Positions 12,982 through 25,600 of a stretch of 64,000 bases of DNA are shown here, piece by piece. The first letter of the stretch is position 1, and each line of letters begins with the position of its first letter. This DNA comes from Balanoglossus misakiensis. Taxonomy: Eukaryota; Hemichordata. Below the pieces are notes generated by a model that did no database searches, was not told where the DNA came from, and was given only the letters and a program-made list of their open reading frames with translations. The position numbers were made by a program, and so were the translations under genes. Location: the NCBI GenBank assembly GCA_040954595.2, contig CM082578.2:9734001-9798000 (forward strand). Reading direction: 5' to 3'.

Positions 12982-13003
12982 ACCGGTATACATGTATACC
13001 GGT
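12982..13003. repeat. Perfect 22-bp palindrome in a TATA/TG tract
   Basis: ACCGGTATACA (12982-12992) is followed immediately by its exact reverse complement, giving a loop-less 22-bp palindrome. It lies inside a (TG/TA)-rich low-complexity tract (about 12930-13018). It probably arose from the microsatellite but includes two non-repeat ACCGG blocks. Confidence 0.85.
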
Positions 13004-13903
13004 TATATATATATTTTTTTCAACAAGCGATATAGGCATCAAAATGCAAACATTATTAAACACAATTTTCTTTAGCTTATTTATTTTCCTCTATAATCAA
13101 ACTTGTCAGAAAAATCTGGGATGCAATGATGGTGTAAATTTTAATTTTAAAAATATGACACGTTATTTTCCTGCATAATTGTATACTCAGATGCTAACAT
13201 TTGGAGCCCAGCTAACACTCTGCTGATGGGTACATTGCGTTACGTCAAGTTCCACAAGATTTATTTTTTTCTCAGTCACACTGTCCCTATCACGGATGTG
13301 ACTTATATAGAACAGTTACACGGCAAAACGCCGTCTGACTGTCTTCAGGGATAAGCCAGCAACTAATCATCGGTGTGTGTGTGCGCATCTCTTCCGTTTA
13401 TTGATAGCCGAATCAATCAGAAGGTTTCAGGTTTGTTTAAAACCAAGGCAATTGGGAGAGGCAATTAGTTGCAGATTGCGTCGGACAGTTGTACCGTCAC
13501 TATCTATCACGGGCACCCCCTCTTAAAACTCTGAGTAAAAGATTTATGAAGTCAACTTCGCATAAATACGTACGCTCACAGAATGGCAACTGTGAACTTA
13601 TCCTTGTGCGATTTCGAAGTCCAACCCTGTGATTCCTCCCCAACATTTGTGCCATTATGGTTCTGTCAGCATTCAGGATATTCAATTTATACAGGGAAAA
13701 TTATACTGTGAGGGGTTAAACTCTGTATAAAGCAGTCTGACCTTCACTTTGTAATATGTATTTATAAGCACCTAATCAAGTGCCTTTGATCTGTCAAGTT
13801 AAGCCGCAGTGTATACGCCCAGGATTTATTTTGTAGTCTCTCAATCTTGGAGTGGGGGAAGGGAGACTAGGTTATTGCAGTATTCCCAGCCATTGCTATG
13901 AAA

Positions 13904-14003
13904 TGTACACCCAAAACATAAACTGTGTTGCGAATTTGATGTTGGAAACTAGGTTGAAGAAAACCAACTGCAAATTGCAACACAAATTATGTTTTGGGTG
14001 TAA
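13904..14003. repeat. 100-nt imperfect hairpin (arms ~41 nt)
   Basis: The left arm (13904-13945, starting TGTACACCCAAAACATAA) pairs with the right arm (13964-14003), whose reverse complement starts TTTACACCCAAAACATAA. About 35 of 42 positions match, with one 1-nt bulge, and the 18-nt loop is at 13946-13963. It may be a tiny MITE or a microRNA-like precursor. The stem is long enough for either, and nothing in the sequence decides between them. Confidence 0.75.
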
Positions 14004-17000
14004 AAAGTATTTTGTGTTTGTGTAGCAGTTTCATCATTTCAGAGACTTATCAAAACACTCCTAATAAATCTGATCAGAACTGGATGTTGAGCTGTCAAAT
14101 TAGGGTGTAGCTTGAATAATCTATCCATTGTCCATTAATCAGTTCACTCATTCTGATTGGCCGTTTCATATTGTTAGAACAGCCAAACTAATGAAGGTGT
14201 GATGAGTTAATTATTCACGGTAATAAATTGGTTCACTTATTATTACTGGCCAAGATAAGCCACTGTTACCTGATATTATAATAGAAGGGCTAATTTTCTT
14301 TGGCAAAATCTGATCAATTCGTTTTGATATGCTGTCCAATTGGGCTAGGTGTCTTATTTAAAAAAATATTTGTGATTTGCTGTTGTTATGGGGTTCTCAT
14401 ATTGAAATGAGTGGGGAGTTTTGACACCTTAAACAATCAATTTCAACTACTAACCAAGCCGGATTAGCTGTTGTCATGGAAACTGGAAAAAATGACCATG
14501 TAAGCATGTCTGGCCATTACTGTGTTTAAATGAAAAGGGCTTAGTGTCTGTTTACCTGCCTATATAACTCATAATTGGCATGTTTTGATCCAGCGCTGTA
14601 TCAAGTTTACCCCCTTGAATTGAATATTAAACAACCATTGATCTCAGGGATCGTGCAGAGCTGTATCTAAAGCACATCCAGGTGGAATGGTTGAGAAATT
14701 TGACTACGTTCCTGTTTATTATTAGCAACAGTCACTATTTTGGATCTACTGTATGAGGAGTGCCAAAATAATAATTTTAAAAATTATGAATTTTTGAAGT
14801 ACTTGACCTTCAACCTATTATTTCACTGTGAAGAAGGCATTGCCAGGGCTCGCTCAGAGTGGATGGTTGCTTGATGCTTAAAGCCTTCTTCTAATGCAAT
14901 ATTTCATGCAGATCCCTGACATATATTTCACGGGATATCATAATTGCAATAATCCAGCCAAGTCCCCGTCCGTGTAGGTGCACAGCTTTAAGTGGATCCA
15001 TTTCTCATGTTAATATCAATTTGTTGGCCCGCGTGTAATCGCAGAAATGTTGGGTGTGTGGGCAATTAATCACCAGGGCACGCCGACCGTAAATTTCTAT
15101 TGTCTCGGAATTGAAGTCTGGGCATGCAATCTGCTCTCTGCAGAGGGGAGGATAGGGAGAGCCGAATGGAAATGTTCACACCTTGCACGCTGATTTGGCT
15201 CAGCATGCATGGAGGTCGATTATTGTAGAGAGAAAGCATTTGGGTCCGACGGTGGTGGTGCAGGTTTGTCTGTAGTGCAGTTGCATTTGTCCGGCAACGG
15301 TTGTTGACTCTGTGTCAGGGGTTCGTCCTTGAGTCGAGTGGAAGCAAAATCTAATGTTTGTCACCTATTTCAGTGACAAAAACAAAGCACGTCAGGAAAA
15401 AAAATGTGTGTGTGCACACACGTAGTATCAGCAGAACGACACAAACTGTCCAATCGGCGATATAAATACCAATTGACCCTCGGCAGAGGTCACAGACAGC
15501 TATCGGTTTAATTGGCTGACGGTCGCTTGTTGACGTTGCCCGGCTTTTGAACGCCTGGAAAGGAGATGGACAGCCCCGTTGCATCAAACGTCTCCCAGTT
15601 GCTTCCTGGGCACAGAAGACAGAGGCATAAAATTGTCAGTCAGCAAAAAGGGGGCAATTTAAATCTCTGAGAAGCTGAACAAGCCGACAGATTTCTGAAG
15701 GTGTCAGTCAGTGTAAGATTGGCCCAAATTTGCTCAAGGGGAAGCATATGACATTGGGATTACCAAGCAGGGTGCTGGGATCAAAGACTGTTGCCAGGCA
15801 ACCTAGGTGTGACCTGATGTGGAGAGGGCATCATCCCAGCAATGATCTCAGCACCCTTCCCATGATGCATTGCATTTGCAGCCCAAAGATTGCAGAGAAG
15901 TATATCGGTGTATGCTATTTTGCTTCAATGCTCAGAATTCTTACTCCCATATCATATATTTCAAATGTCACATGTGATGTTTCTGTCTTATGAAGCAAAA
16001 ATAATCCTCACGAGTCACAACATGTCATCATAGTCATGGCTGTATAATATAGGCCTACAAAGTATATGAACAAAACGCACTCACCAGAACAGCTTGGAAA
16101 TGACCCGACTGGCCAGTTCCAGAGGAGTGCCAAATTGAATCCCTTCCATATGTGACTAATGGAATCCAGTGTTTCCACTCATTACTAATGAGAATGTTGA
16201 TCATTTGGCGTTAACTCGGCAGGGGTGTTGAAAGGTCATGTCCGGCTGCTTTCAGGTCACAGGGATGAAGTTGTCCGGTGAGCGCCCTCTATCCAGCGTC
16301 TCAGTAGGGGCTCTGTTAGTTCCTTGTTGGCTTGTCACATTTCATTAGTAATTAGTACGTAGCTCAGATGCCAGACTGGATCAATTACAGTTCTTTTTTT
16401 ACCATGATGAAAGGAAGGGGCCATCTCCGAATAGTGCCATACTTGGTATGATGCACCTATACTTGAAATACAGCCTAACTTCTTCCCATAGCATATATCT
16501 TCCCATATACCATATATGAAGGTCAAAGTTTTTTGAGTTTTAATCGTGTCCAGCTGACAGGTAACAAAGACCCCCCCCCCCTCCCCCAAATCAAAGCAAA
16601 TTCAGTTTTCATCATAAGAGGGATGTGACAAAGTCTAGCGCTAATCTATACGACCTGAACATTCCCCAGTGTATTAATTTGGCCTTTTTGTTTTATTCTT
16701 GAACTAAGATAATGATAATCAATGTTTCTTGCAATAAAGACAGTAGGCCTATATATGATGCATCGCCACAATTGGGACATCGAACAAACGAGAAATGGAC
16801 ATTCCTAAAATGCGCATTCTTTATGAGGTGTCACATTTCACTGCTGATAGCACGGCCACGCATGCCAAATTTTGCCGATTCCCTTCCCAACCTTGGGAAA
16901 TTGACCCCCCCCCCTCAAAAAAAAAAAAAATGAAAGCAGCAAAACAAAACGATCACCCCCAGAAACCAAACTCCCCCTCGCAGTCCTCCCATATGGAAGA

Positions 17001-17448
17001 ATTTTAATATCCGTGAGTATATGCAAGGCTCCTAACGTGTGATGTTTACCAAATGTAAAGTTGACCATCACGGATTGTTAGATCTGAGCTGGTAGTTTGA
17101 GTTGACAGGACCAGTGTGTGGGCACGGTTCGGCTTCCCGGTATCATGGACACAGCACGTACGGACGGCATTAAGACCGGACTTATTGTGGAGCATTAAAG
17201 GAAACACATGTTTTCTCTATTACCAGATCGGGGCATCAAAATACTTGCGAGGGTGGTCATAATGCAAGTTTATTTCTGGTGCTAGGGTTTTGCAGTGTGA
17301 CATTTCCCCGCAAGTGAGAGACGGATAAACTTTATGGAACATATCCCCAGGCCCCAACGCAAAGCATTACTCACGCCAGTCAACCACTCTAACATCGGCC
17401 ACTTTTAAAATAGCAACCAATTTGCAACCACTCCGCTTTCCAACTCCG

Positions 17449-17518
17449 TCTCTCTCTCTCTCTCTCTCTCACACAGACACACTCCCTCTCCCCCCCTCTC
17501 TCTCTCTCTCTCTCTCTC
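17449..17518. repeat. (CT)n microsatellite
   Basis: CT dinucleotides at 17449-17470 and 17486-17518 are separated by a CA/CCT-rich spacer. A pyrimidine-only strand of this length can form triplex DNA. A frame read through it would encode only Ser-Leu repeats and is not a gene. Confidence 0.95.
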
Positions 17519-20509
17519 CCTACCCCTCTTTCTCAGAGTCCCCCTTTTATTTTAACCTTTCTTTCGCAACTTTCCCTTTTCACAACTCAACTGAAAGACA
17601 GCTTTGTATTTATTCAAATAAAGTCAACACCTCGATTCAATGGGCGCTGAGCAGAGAGAATGGTGCGTATAATGGTGTTTGTGAAAATTGTAAGACTGGC
17701 CAGCCCTCAGAATGGATCTTCCAAAACACACCGATGGTTTGTTTACAACACCTGCTGGGTTCGTTCCTTGTGGAGAGAGAAAAAAAAAGGATCTCTGAAG
17801 ACCTCAATCTTGCTTGTTTCTCTACACCGTGTGTTGCGGTGACCAGAATAGGTCCAGACCAAGCAGCATACACGTTACATACAAATGGCGAGGCGCTTTC
17901 CTATACCGACTCCAAGTATAATCGGTATTTTTTACCACTATCGTGTTTCAGGCGTGAACCCAGTGTTTAAAAGACAAAGAGTGGTTAAATGAGTCAGTTG
18001 GGAGCTCTGCATGCCCCCACGAGCCTTCTGAGTCACCCACAGTCCAATCAGCATTGGTGCTCACTGCTATAACTGGCTACTCTTTCCTTGTACACATCTG
18101 ATCATGTCCGAGGACATGGCCCTTTTTAAAAGATGAGTGGAAACCATCGCGCCATGACTTGTCCGATATCACCAGGGAACGAATCTCCCCCCCCCCACCC
18201 CCTCCGCCTTCTCCAAATTTCATCCGCTTTTTTCTCTCAAGAGTTTGGCAACTTTTCACGGCGGCAACAATGGGTTTCCATCGCGCCAACAATGCCCGGC
18301 ACTTGAAGTGGAATGGCTAATCTGGGGATGCCGTCATTAAAGAGGTTAATAGGGAGAATTCCAATGAAGGGGGGGTTTCAGTTTAGCACCACCGCATGCA
18401 TGCATGCAAACCAATGAAAGCCCCGCTGCCCGCGATTTCCTTAATTGGGCGCCGGAATCTGTCTCCGTTTTCTCCAACTTCCACACTCCGGATTCCGGCA
18501 CGATTGCCGACACAATGCCGCCTCGACCGTCTATTGACAAAGGTGTAAAAATTATAGAAGAATCTTTGTCTGTGTGGCACTCACAACAACAAAATGATTT
18601 CTATAGGCATTTTCTTTGCCCTGTTTTTTTTCGAGTTCTCCACGCCATTCAAAAGAGGTGCTTTTTTATTAGCAGGGCACTCCAGGCACGATGAAATTTG
18701 CAGCGCAAAAAGCCAATTAAAATGGGAGTGCACCAATTATCAACGAGGTATACTCATTTTGGGATAATTAATTCATAAAATATGTCAAAACGCGATTTGT
18801 GAATGCTCAGAGGAGATGGCGCAATGATTGACAGGTGATGTGTTTGAAAAGGAACAAAAAGTTGATGGAGTGAAGTAGGCAGCATTGTCAGAGTGTGACC
18901 ATTGAAGCTTTTGGTAACCCCCCACTTCTGGTTCCACTCCCTAAGACTTTGACAATTAGCTCTCATTATGATATTTCTCGCCAGCTGTTCAGCTGGAGAT
19001 TTTTTTTCTTTCTTTAATCCACAATCTGTTTGTCATGTGTTAGTTTCTTCGCACCATCCACAAAGGTAACATTGTGGGATTCGGTCGGGTTCTTTTTTTT
19101 TCCTTCAAGCAACCTGCACACACCTGAGGAGGGCTAGCTCCCAGCTACCGTGTGTGTCCAATGTGTGGGCAATTAACATACCAACACCAGCCCTCCATCG
19201 ATCCATCATGCATTTCTGAATTTCTGCCAGGACTTTTTTTTTCTTTCACAGACACACATGTGTAATCCAGTTTTCAGCCAGGGCAACTGCTTGCATGTAA
19301 TGTGTGTGTGTGTCCCAACCGAACCCTGCCCTCATTAGCTGTCTGGGATCGACTCGGACAAAATATTTTCTTCACGCCTCACAAAAAAATCACCCCAGTA
19401 CCCGGCACCACATATCTGGCAGTGATGATGATGTTGTTGTTGTCTCTTCGCGGGCGCATTTTTACGCCAAAAAGCGGCGCGGCCGGCGAAATCTGATGCA
19501 GATCAGTTTAATGCATCCATTGGCAGCATAACGACCCAGTATATCTTTGACAGGTCCGTGACTTGAGCGCAAAAAAGTCGCTTTCCCACACCTACCCCCA
19601 GACAGACAGATCTCTTCCAGAAACTTGCTCTCTCACAAAACTAACACAACTAACATCATCATCTTCAGCGCCAACTCCGCGTACAGACGTCACTTCTCAT
19701 TTGGACTCACTGACAGACGCCATTATTTTATTTCCTCCTACAAATAAATGCTATTACAACTGAGACAACTGTCTTCTAATCTTTGCACCCGGGTTTGTCA
19801 ATTTCTACTCGGTGGCAATATTATCTATCGCGCTCTTGTCTGCTGTTCCGGCCCTGGGAAATGTCTCTGCGAGATTCGGTCGCCTTCAGGCAGTAACTAC
19901 GCATCTCCAATAATTCGAATTACCCGTCTTGAGTAAAGTTACATGTTTTGTGGAGTTGACTTTTCCATAAAAAAAGTAATTTCTGTACATCAAATCTCCT
20001 CGGGCGATATAAAAGAAATTCGAGAGTTTCTTGAAATATGACAAACACACTTGCATTTTGCCAATTTTTTTCAGGTCCTGGAGTATGTGACAGAACAGTC
20101 TGTTCCTTTCCAAAAGAGTTTGTCAACCATAAAAACTGGAATTCAATGGTTGTTTAAATGGAGCAGAACTCTGCGTTGAAATGGCTGCGCAAAAGTGGAA
20201 AATGGGGAAGTTACCAAGAACAGTACAGTACAGGTGTTGGGGGTGAAACTTGGTGACTTTTTTGTCTGATTTGTAATCACTTCGCAAATGAGCTTAAATC
20301 TCGACAGAAGAATTGTTGTAAGAATGTTACCTATAAAAAAGTGAGACAAAAAGCCTCTGTAATCCCAGCCCAGTGGTACGAATAAAAAAGACGGCATATA
20401 ATCCGCTTTCTGCTGAAAAAAAAAGACTGAAAAGTTTAGGCAGATCTTTCAGACAACTTTGGCCAATCCATTTTGCTGAACAAATAGTGAGATGTTTCAG
20501 TCCAAATAC

Positions 20510-20978
20510 GGGGGGGGGGGGGGGTGGAACCTTTCCAGCAGCCGCCCTGTGAAGGAAGAGTTTCTTCTCCCCCGTTTTGTGAAGTGGGAGGAAGGGGGGG
20601 GGGGGGTGGGGTCGGATAATATAATGTAGTAGAGTTGCAGAAGGCGGCGGTTGGTAGCTTTTTTTTTACAATGTACAAAGTTTTCAATCGTCCCAGCATG
20701 AACCTTTTGTGTTTTCTCCGTGGGTAATCTAACTGAGCAGAAGTTCCAGCAGCACAAAAGGGGGAAACATGGAAAGCTGAACAGCAGTTAACAACATCTT
20801 TCCGCCCTGTTTTCCTTTTTGTTTTGTTTCCTGTTGCGGGTCGTCATGGTGTATGCTCTGAATTGCGGGTTGACGCTCCGTTTTTTGGCCCACCGATTTT
20901 TTGCAACCTGAAAGAGGAAGCGAGAGGATGGGGATAAATCATGAGTGCATGATTGGAGGAGAGGGGGGGGGGGGGGGG
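20510..20978. repeat. Cluster of three long poly-G runs
   Basis: Runs of 15 G (20510-20524), 13 G (20594-20606) and 16 G (20963-20978) lie within 470 bp. They can form quadruplex structure, and their lengths are likely to vary between individuals and assemblies. Confidence 0.9.
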
Positions 20979-22268
20979 TAAGGGTTCTAATAGTTCGCTC
21001 GTTTCCAGTGGCTGCCGACTTAAGCATCTTGTGAATTCGCACACAAACACACACCAGAATGGAAAACGTTAAAAAATGCAGCGTGTGAATGGAGAGCCAC
21101 TTCCTGAGTGACACCATCAACGGAGGTTAACAGGCTACCTACTTGAGACACACTGACAATCTTATGACTCACTCTCACACATCCAAATTTCACTCAATGA
21201 TGCAAATCAACGTATTTCCATCGCTGATTTTTTTTTAGCCTCGAGTGTCAAGAACTCTCTCCGATTCTCTCTCTTTCTCTGACATCAGACATGGAAGTGA
21301 TGCGCTTGTGTCAATGTAATATTAAAGCAAGTATCCACTTGAGCTGACATATGTCCAACTCGCAAATCATTTCTCGTTTTGTTGTCTTTTCTCTCTCTCT
21401 GTCTCTCAAATATACAACAGAGGTAGGGCGTAAGATGGGGGTCATTTACATAATAAAAGAAAGGGTTGTAGTGTACATCAGTTTGTCCCGGCGGTTAATT
21501 GGGCAGAAAATGGCAAGTCTCCATTGATGTGGGTCTCTTAGTTGCCATGACAACCTGAGAAGGCGGAATATCATCCTCCTTTCACACGGGGAGAGGGGGG
21601 GGGGAGAGATGACTGATCGGGAGCCGTAACGGATGCAGGCGCGCACCTTAACGTAACCATGCGAGAAAAATTCGAGTGCGGAGAGAGGGTTGTGTGGTGG
21701 TGTTTACGTGATGCAGAGACACGCGTGTATCACTATGCGCACCCGGTTCTAAATTGCTTGCTAATCTGCGTCCGTCTGTCGTATGATTTCATAAGAATAT
21801 CTCGGCTCTGCCACTTCTGGCACGTCACAGGCAACGCCTCATCTCATTGGTTTTATCGGTGTCTCAATTATAATAACTCATCTGAGATATTTGTGGTCTC
21901 ACTGAAGACCAGGTGTGCGTGTGTGTAAATGAGCTACCTTTCAATCTGCCAGATTAAGCCTGCGCAAATGGCCGCACTGCTTGTGAACTTTCAACTTATT
22001 TTGATCGTTATGATATTTTCCTCTCTCTCTCATCCAGTGTGAAATGGGGGAGATTTCTTACTGAACCGTACCGATTTTCTAATCCCCGGGACAGCCAGTG
22101 GATGTTTAGAAACGAGTCAGTCAGAGAAAACTGGGTGATTCATGCAGGTGTCCCGTGTGCTTGGGGTCTGATGGTGTTTAGTAGATTGGCCATTAAGCAC
22201 AACAGATTTGCAATCTTTCGCCATTTTGATAAGTCTTCCACAAGTGGACGTGATATTCACCTTGATGG

Positions 22269-22600
22269 GGGCGGACAACCTTCTCAAAGAGATTAGTTGA
22301 GTCATTAATCTGCTTTTCATGTGGCCAAAAACTACACGTTGGCATTTGGAGGCTTATACACGTCTATCTGTAACTTCAGGTGCACACTCACACGCCAGAC
22401 CTCACACACTGGCGGTTTCTTGTTATTTCGATTTCATCATGGCGGACAACTTTCAAAAAAGAGGGTTAATCACTCATTTAATCTATAACAGCTTAAAACC
22501 GCACGTTGCACCTGAGGTCCCTCTTTCCGCCTCTCCAGTGCACACCTTCAGGTGCAGATTTCTATACACAAGATGCCGACCAGATCGCCGTGGTCCACCC
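22269..22600 (+). repeat. Diverged direct duplication, ~170-bp unit
   Basis: GGCGGACAAC at 22270 recurs at 22441, each followed by a similar A/G-rich stretch and a TCATT(T)AATCT. CACGTTG recurs at 22335/22502 and GTGCACAC at 22380/22539. The offset shrinks from 171 to 159 bp, as expected for an old tandem duplication with small deletions. Identity is low, so the call is tentative. Confidence 0.4.
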
Positions 22601-25600
22601 GTGCGTGGCCTGCCCATACAAGGTGCGGGGTATCAGCGCACTTGTGTATTCACTAAGAAAACCTTGGCAGGGCAATATTAGAGGCCTGTGGGAGGAGTGA
22701 AGTTTTGCAATCCGTCCTTTGAGAATCACCGATGCATGATCCCCAACGCTCAATAGTTTCCGCAAATGAACTCGGGATGGCCAGAGGTATAGTCAGGTGT
22801 GCCCGAGAGTGCACAGGCTTCTTTCTCTCTCCTCCTCCTCGTCCCCTCTCTCTTATTCTCTCTCTCCATTAGGGTTGTTCTCCCCCCCTTTTGAGGCTAT
22901 CTGTGCCAGATCAGCTAAAGAAAAAATAAAATAGCCACTTGATAGAGCAGCGCCAATTTGCGAAGTCTGAAGTGGGCTTCCATGCCAAGACGACATGAAT
23001 GGCTCAAATCTGAAGTATCATTTACAAAGCTGTGCAACGATTTGCCTAACAGTGGCTAGAAAATAGCTTCCAGTTCGTCAAAGACAGGCCTGTGTTCGAT
23101 GCTGCATTTAAAGAGAAAATCGCGCAAGGGGGAATGGTTGAAGTATTTCTGTGGAATTCTATTCCAGTAATGTTCATGAGACATAAAGTATTCAGCAGTG
23201 GTATTCATTTATATCATTTTATAAGTTGCTGGAAACATTGTCGTACTGATGCCACAAATCAGTCGGTTAATGACAGTGTCTGCTAAAAAGCCTCCGAGCT
23301 TTTTATTGAATAATCAACGACTGGACAGAAAGAAGGGGTTACGCTTGTAGAGGGGTGACCCCATAAATCACCACCATCATACAACTGCTATATGTGGTGG
23401 CCCCCTGAATTAGCTGTTGAAATTCTCCTCGTTTAAGTGTCCCCCTTCCCGTCTCTGTCCAATTAATGGAAACAGTGGAATTACATGAAAATTACCACTA
23501 AAAATCCCCTCAATTGGATTAGTGACATTTGCTGTGGAATTCTGAAAAGCAGTTGCGGAGAGAGGGGGGGTCTCCACAATTGCTGTTTTGGTAGTGGTCA
23601 GTCAGGCCACTGCCCTCGGCAAACCACTTCAAAAGTAAATATAATCACACACGCACACAAAAAAGAATGAATCCGGTTTTTATTTTTTCAGAGCTCTGCT
23701 CCGTGTTGTATTTGCTGTGGGACAAGTGGGTTGTAGTGCTAACTACTTCACACCAGGTGTTGCCGTATTAGGTAGATAAGGAACGCTTTTCAGTTTATTG
23801 CCACACACACAGATACCCTTCCAGTGAAATTGTGTGCGCCACAGTGCCCCGTGTTCGTTTGGTCAGTGGTCAGATACTCAGACCAATGAGGTTTCCTCCT
23901 AAGACATCTAAAATGAGATTTCGAAGCAGAAGAAATCTTTGTGTGTTTTTATTTTTGTATTAAAAACAAGGGCTAGTTTACACCCCTGTTAGACAGGGAG
24001 CTGTGTGCCACAGATGTTTGGCTATACTTGCCTGCCAACAGCATATTTAACTGTTTGCCCGATAAAGTGGAACGGCAGTTTATAAGTAATCTGGGATTAA
24101 ACGCGATAAAGCTTGTTGATAACTTCACACCCCCGTCAATGCGGTCTTTCTTTCTCTATTAACGGCTGCTGGGACCACAATTCGGGGTCCACTATTGCCC
24201 GTCTGTTCGCCGTGTGTGAAACACCTATTGATCTGTTGTCACCAATTTACCCGTCCACAATGCGTTGCGCTTCGACGCATTGAAATCAAGGTATGTGTGA
24301 TCGCCTCCAATGCCCCGCTTGCTGTCCCCCCAAATCTGTCCTTTTGTTCGAGGTGTTTGCTCAGGATAAACTCTGCACACCTTTTGTGTGTCTGAAGGTC
24401 CGTTCTTCGACATTGGGTTTATCAGCACGTACAGCGAACCTGGATCAGAAAAAAAGCGACCCAACACTTTTTGTCGCCCGCGACCGAGGTACCGGAATGG
24501 ACTGGGTTGTCTGAGTTACGTACTGGGAGGGTTCGAAGGCGTCCTAAAGTACCTGCTATTGAAACGGGGCTCGGCAATCGAACATAGTTGCATTGTTCCT
24601 CTCACAGAATGATTTAAATTGGTTTGACGGGAATATGGCTTTTTGACAAGGGAAGTGTGCTGGGAGGTGTTTTTTTCAGAGGCGTGAGCGGTAGCAGAGT
24701 TTCGTATCAGCGCCGGGGCTTTCTTCGCTAATCATCACGTATTCGCATCACATCTGATCCTCATCACTAAGCCAGGGCTCCTCCGTTGCCATAGCGACTG
24801 ATATCTGGTGTTATCGTGTTGTTCTGACGTTCCCATATTGTCGGGAGAACCCACGTTGAGAGTAATTTTCATGAGAACACACCGCACTCCCCCCCCCTCC
24901 ATTCCTCCAATCGACCAATTACCGTGCTTTTCATTATGCATGCGTGATACAAGTAGTTGATGGATCGCTGAAAATTTCCGCTTTGGAATTGTCCCGGTTT
25001 ACACGCATCTATACCGTACCGGATGAAGTGTAGACTCTTTTTCTCGACAATTTAGTACAAACGTAAACACATATGGCAAGTATTGGTGTGTGAATACCTG
25101 AGCTTCTCACCCTTGCAAGCTGATTACGCTCTCTGACGTGCATGGGCGCGAAACCGTCCCTTTGAAAAAGAGCTTCACAAGTTTATCGGTCACTCAGCTG
25201 TGGAGTGGACACAGGTTACACAAGTGTGGCACTTCAGATCCACTCGTCCTTTCTTGAAGTTTAATTTTTGCGAAACCACTCGTAAAAAGTGTACAAGAAT
25301 ATTTTTGGCTAAAAGCAAATGGACAAAGTAATAGAACGTCCCCTCATTATCGATCCAATATTCTCTTTGACTGGTCATCGACCCAATATTCTAAAAAAGC
25401 TTAATTTTATCCGACAATTTTAAATTGTAATTACATTATAAGACATAAATTTTCGTTAAAAAGTCGTGTTTTATGATATCCTTCTGTTATTGTATCATTT
25501 CTTTCAGAATTTTTACTATTTGTGGATATTTTTGCCTAAAATTGAACACAACCACTCACCGTGGTATTATTTCATCGAAATGATAAAAAACATGAACCAG

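Larger units (their letters stand above)
10066..17000. other. Intergenic noncoding DNA, no gene seen
   Basis: No frame here shows a domain, signal peptide or consistent exon series. The stretch holds a TG/AT low-complexity tract with a 22-bp palindrome (about 12930-13018), a 100-nt hairpin (13904-14003) and poly-C runs at 16571-16581 and 16905-16914. Homeobox-type TAATTA cores are frequent, as expected from AT-rich DNA, and I do not call them as sites. Confidence 0.55.

Noticed and set aside
17422-17970. 182-codon open frame beginning with Ser-Leu repeats
   Set aside because: The opening is a translated CT microsatellite and the rest has no recognisable domain, so length alone does not support it.
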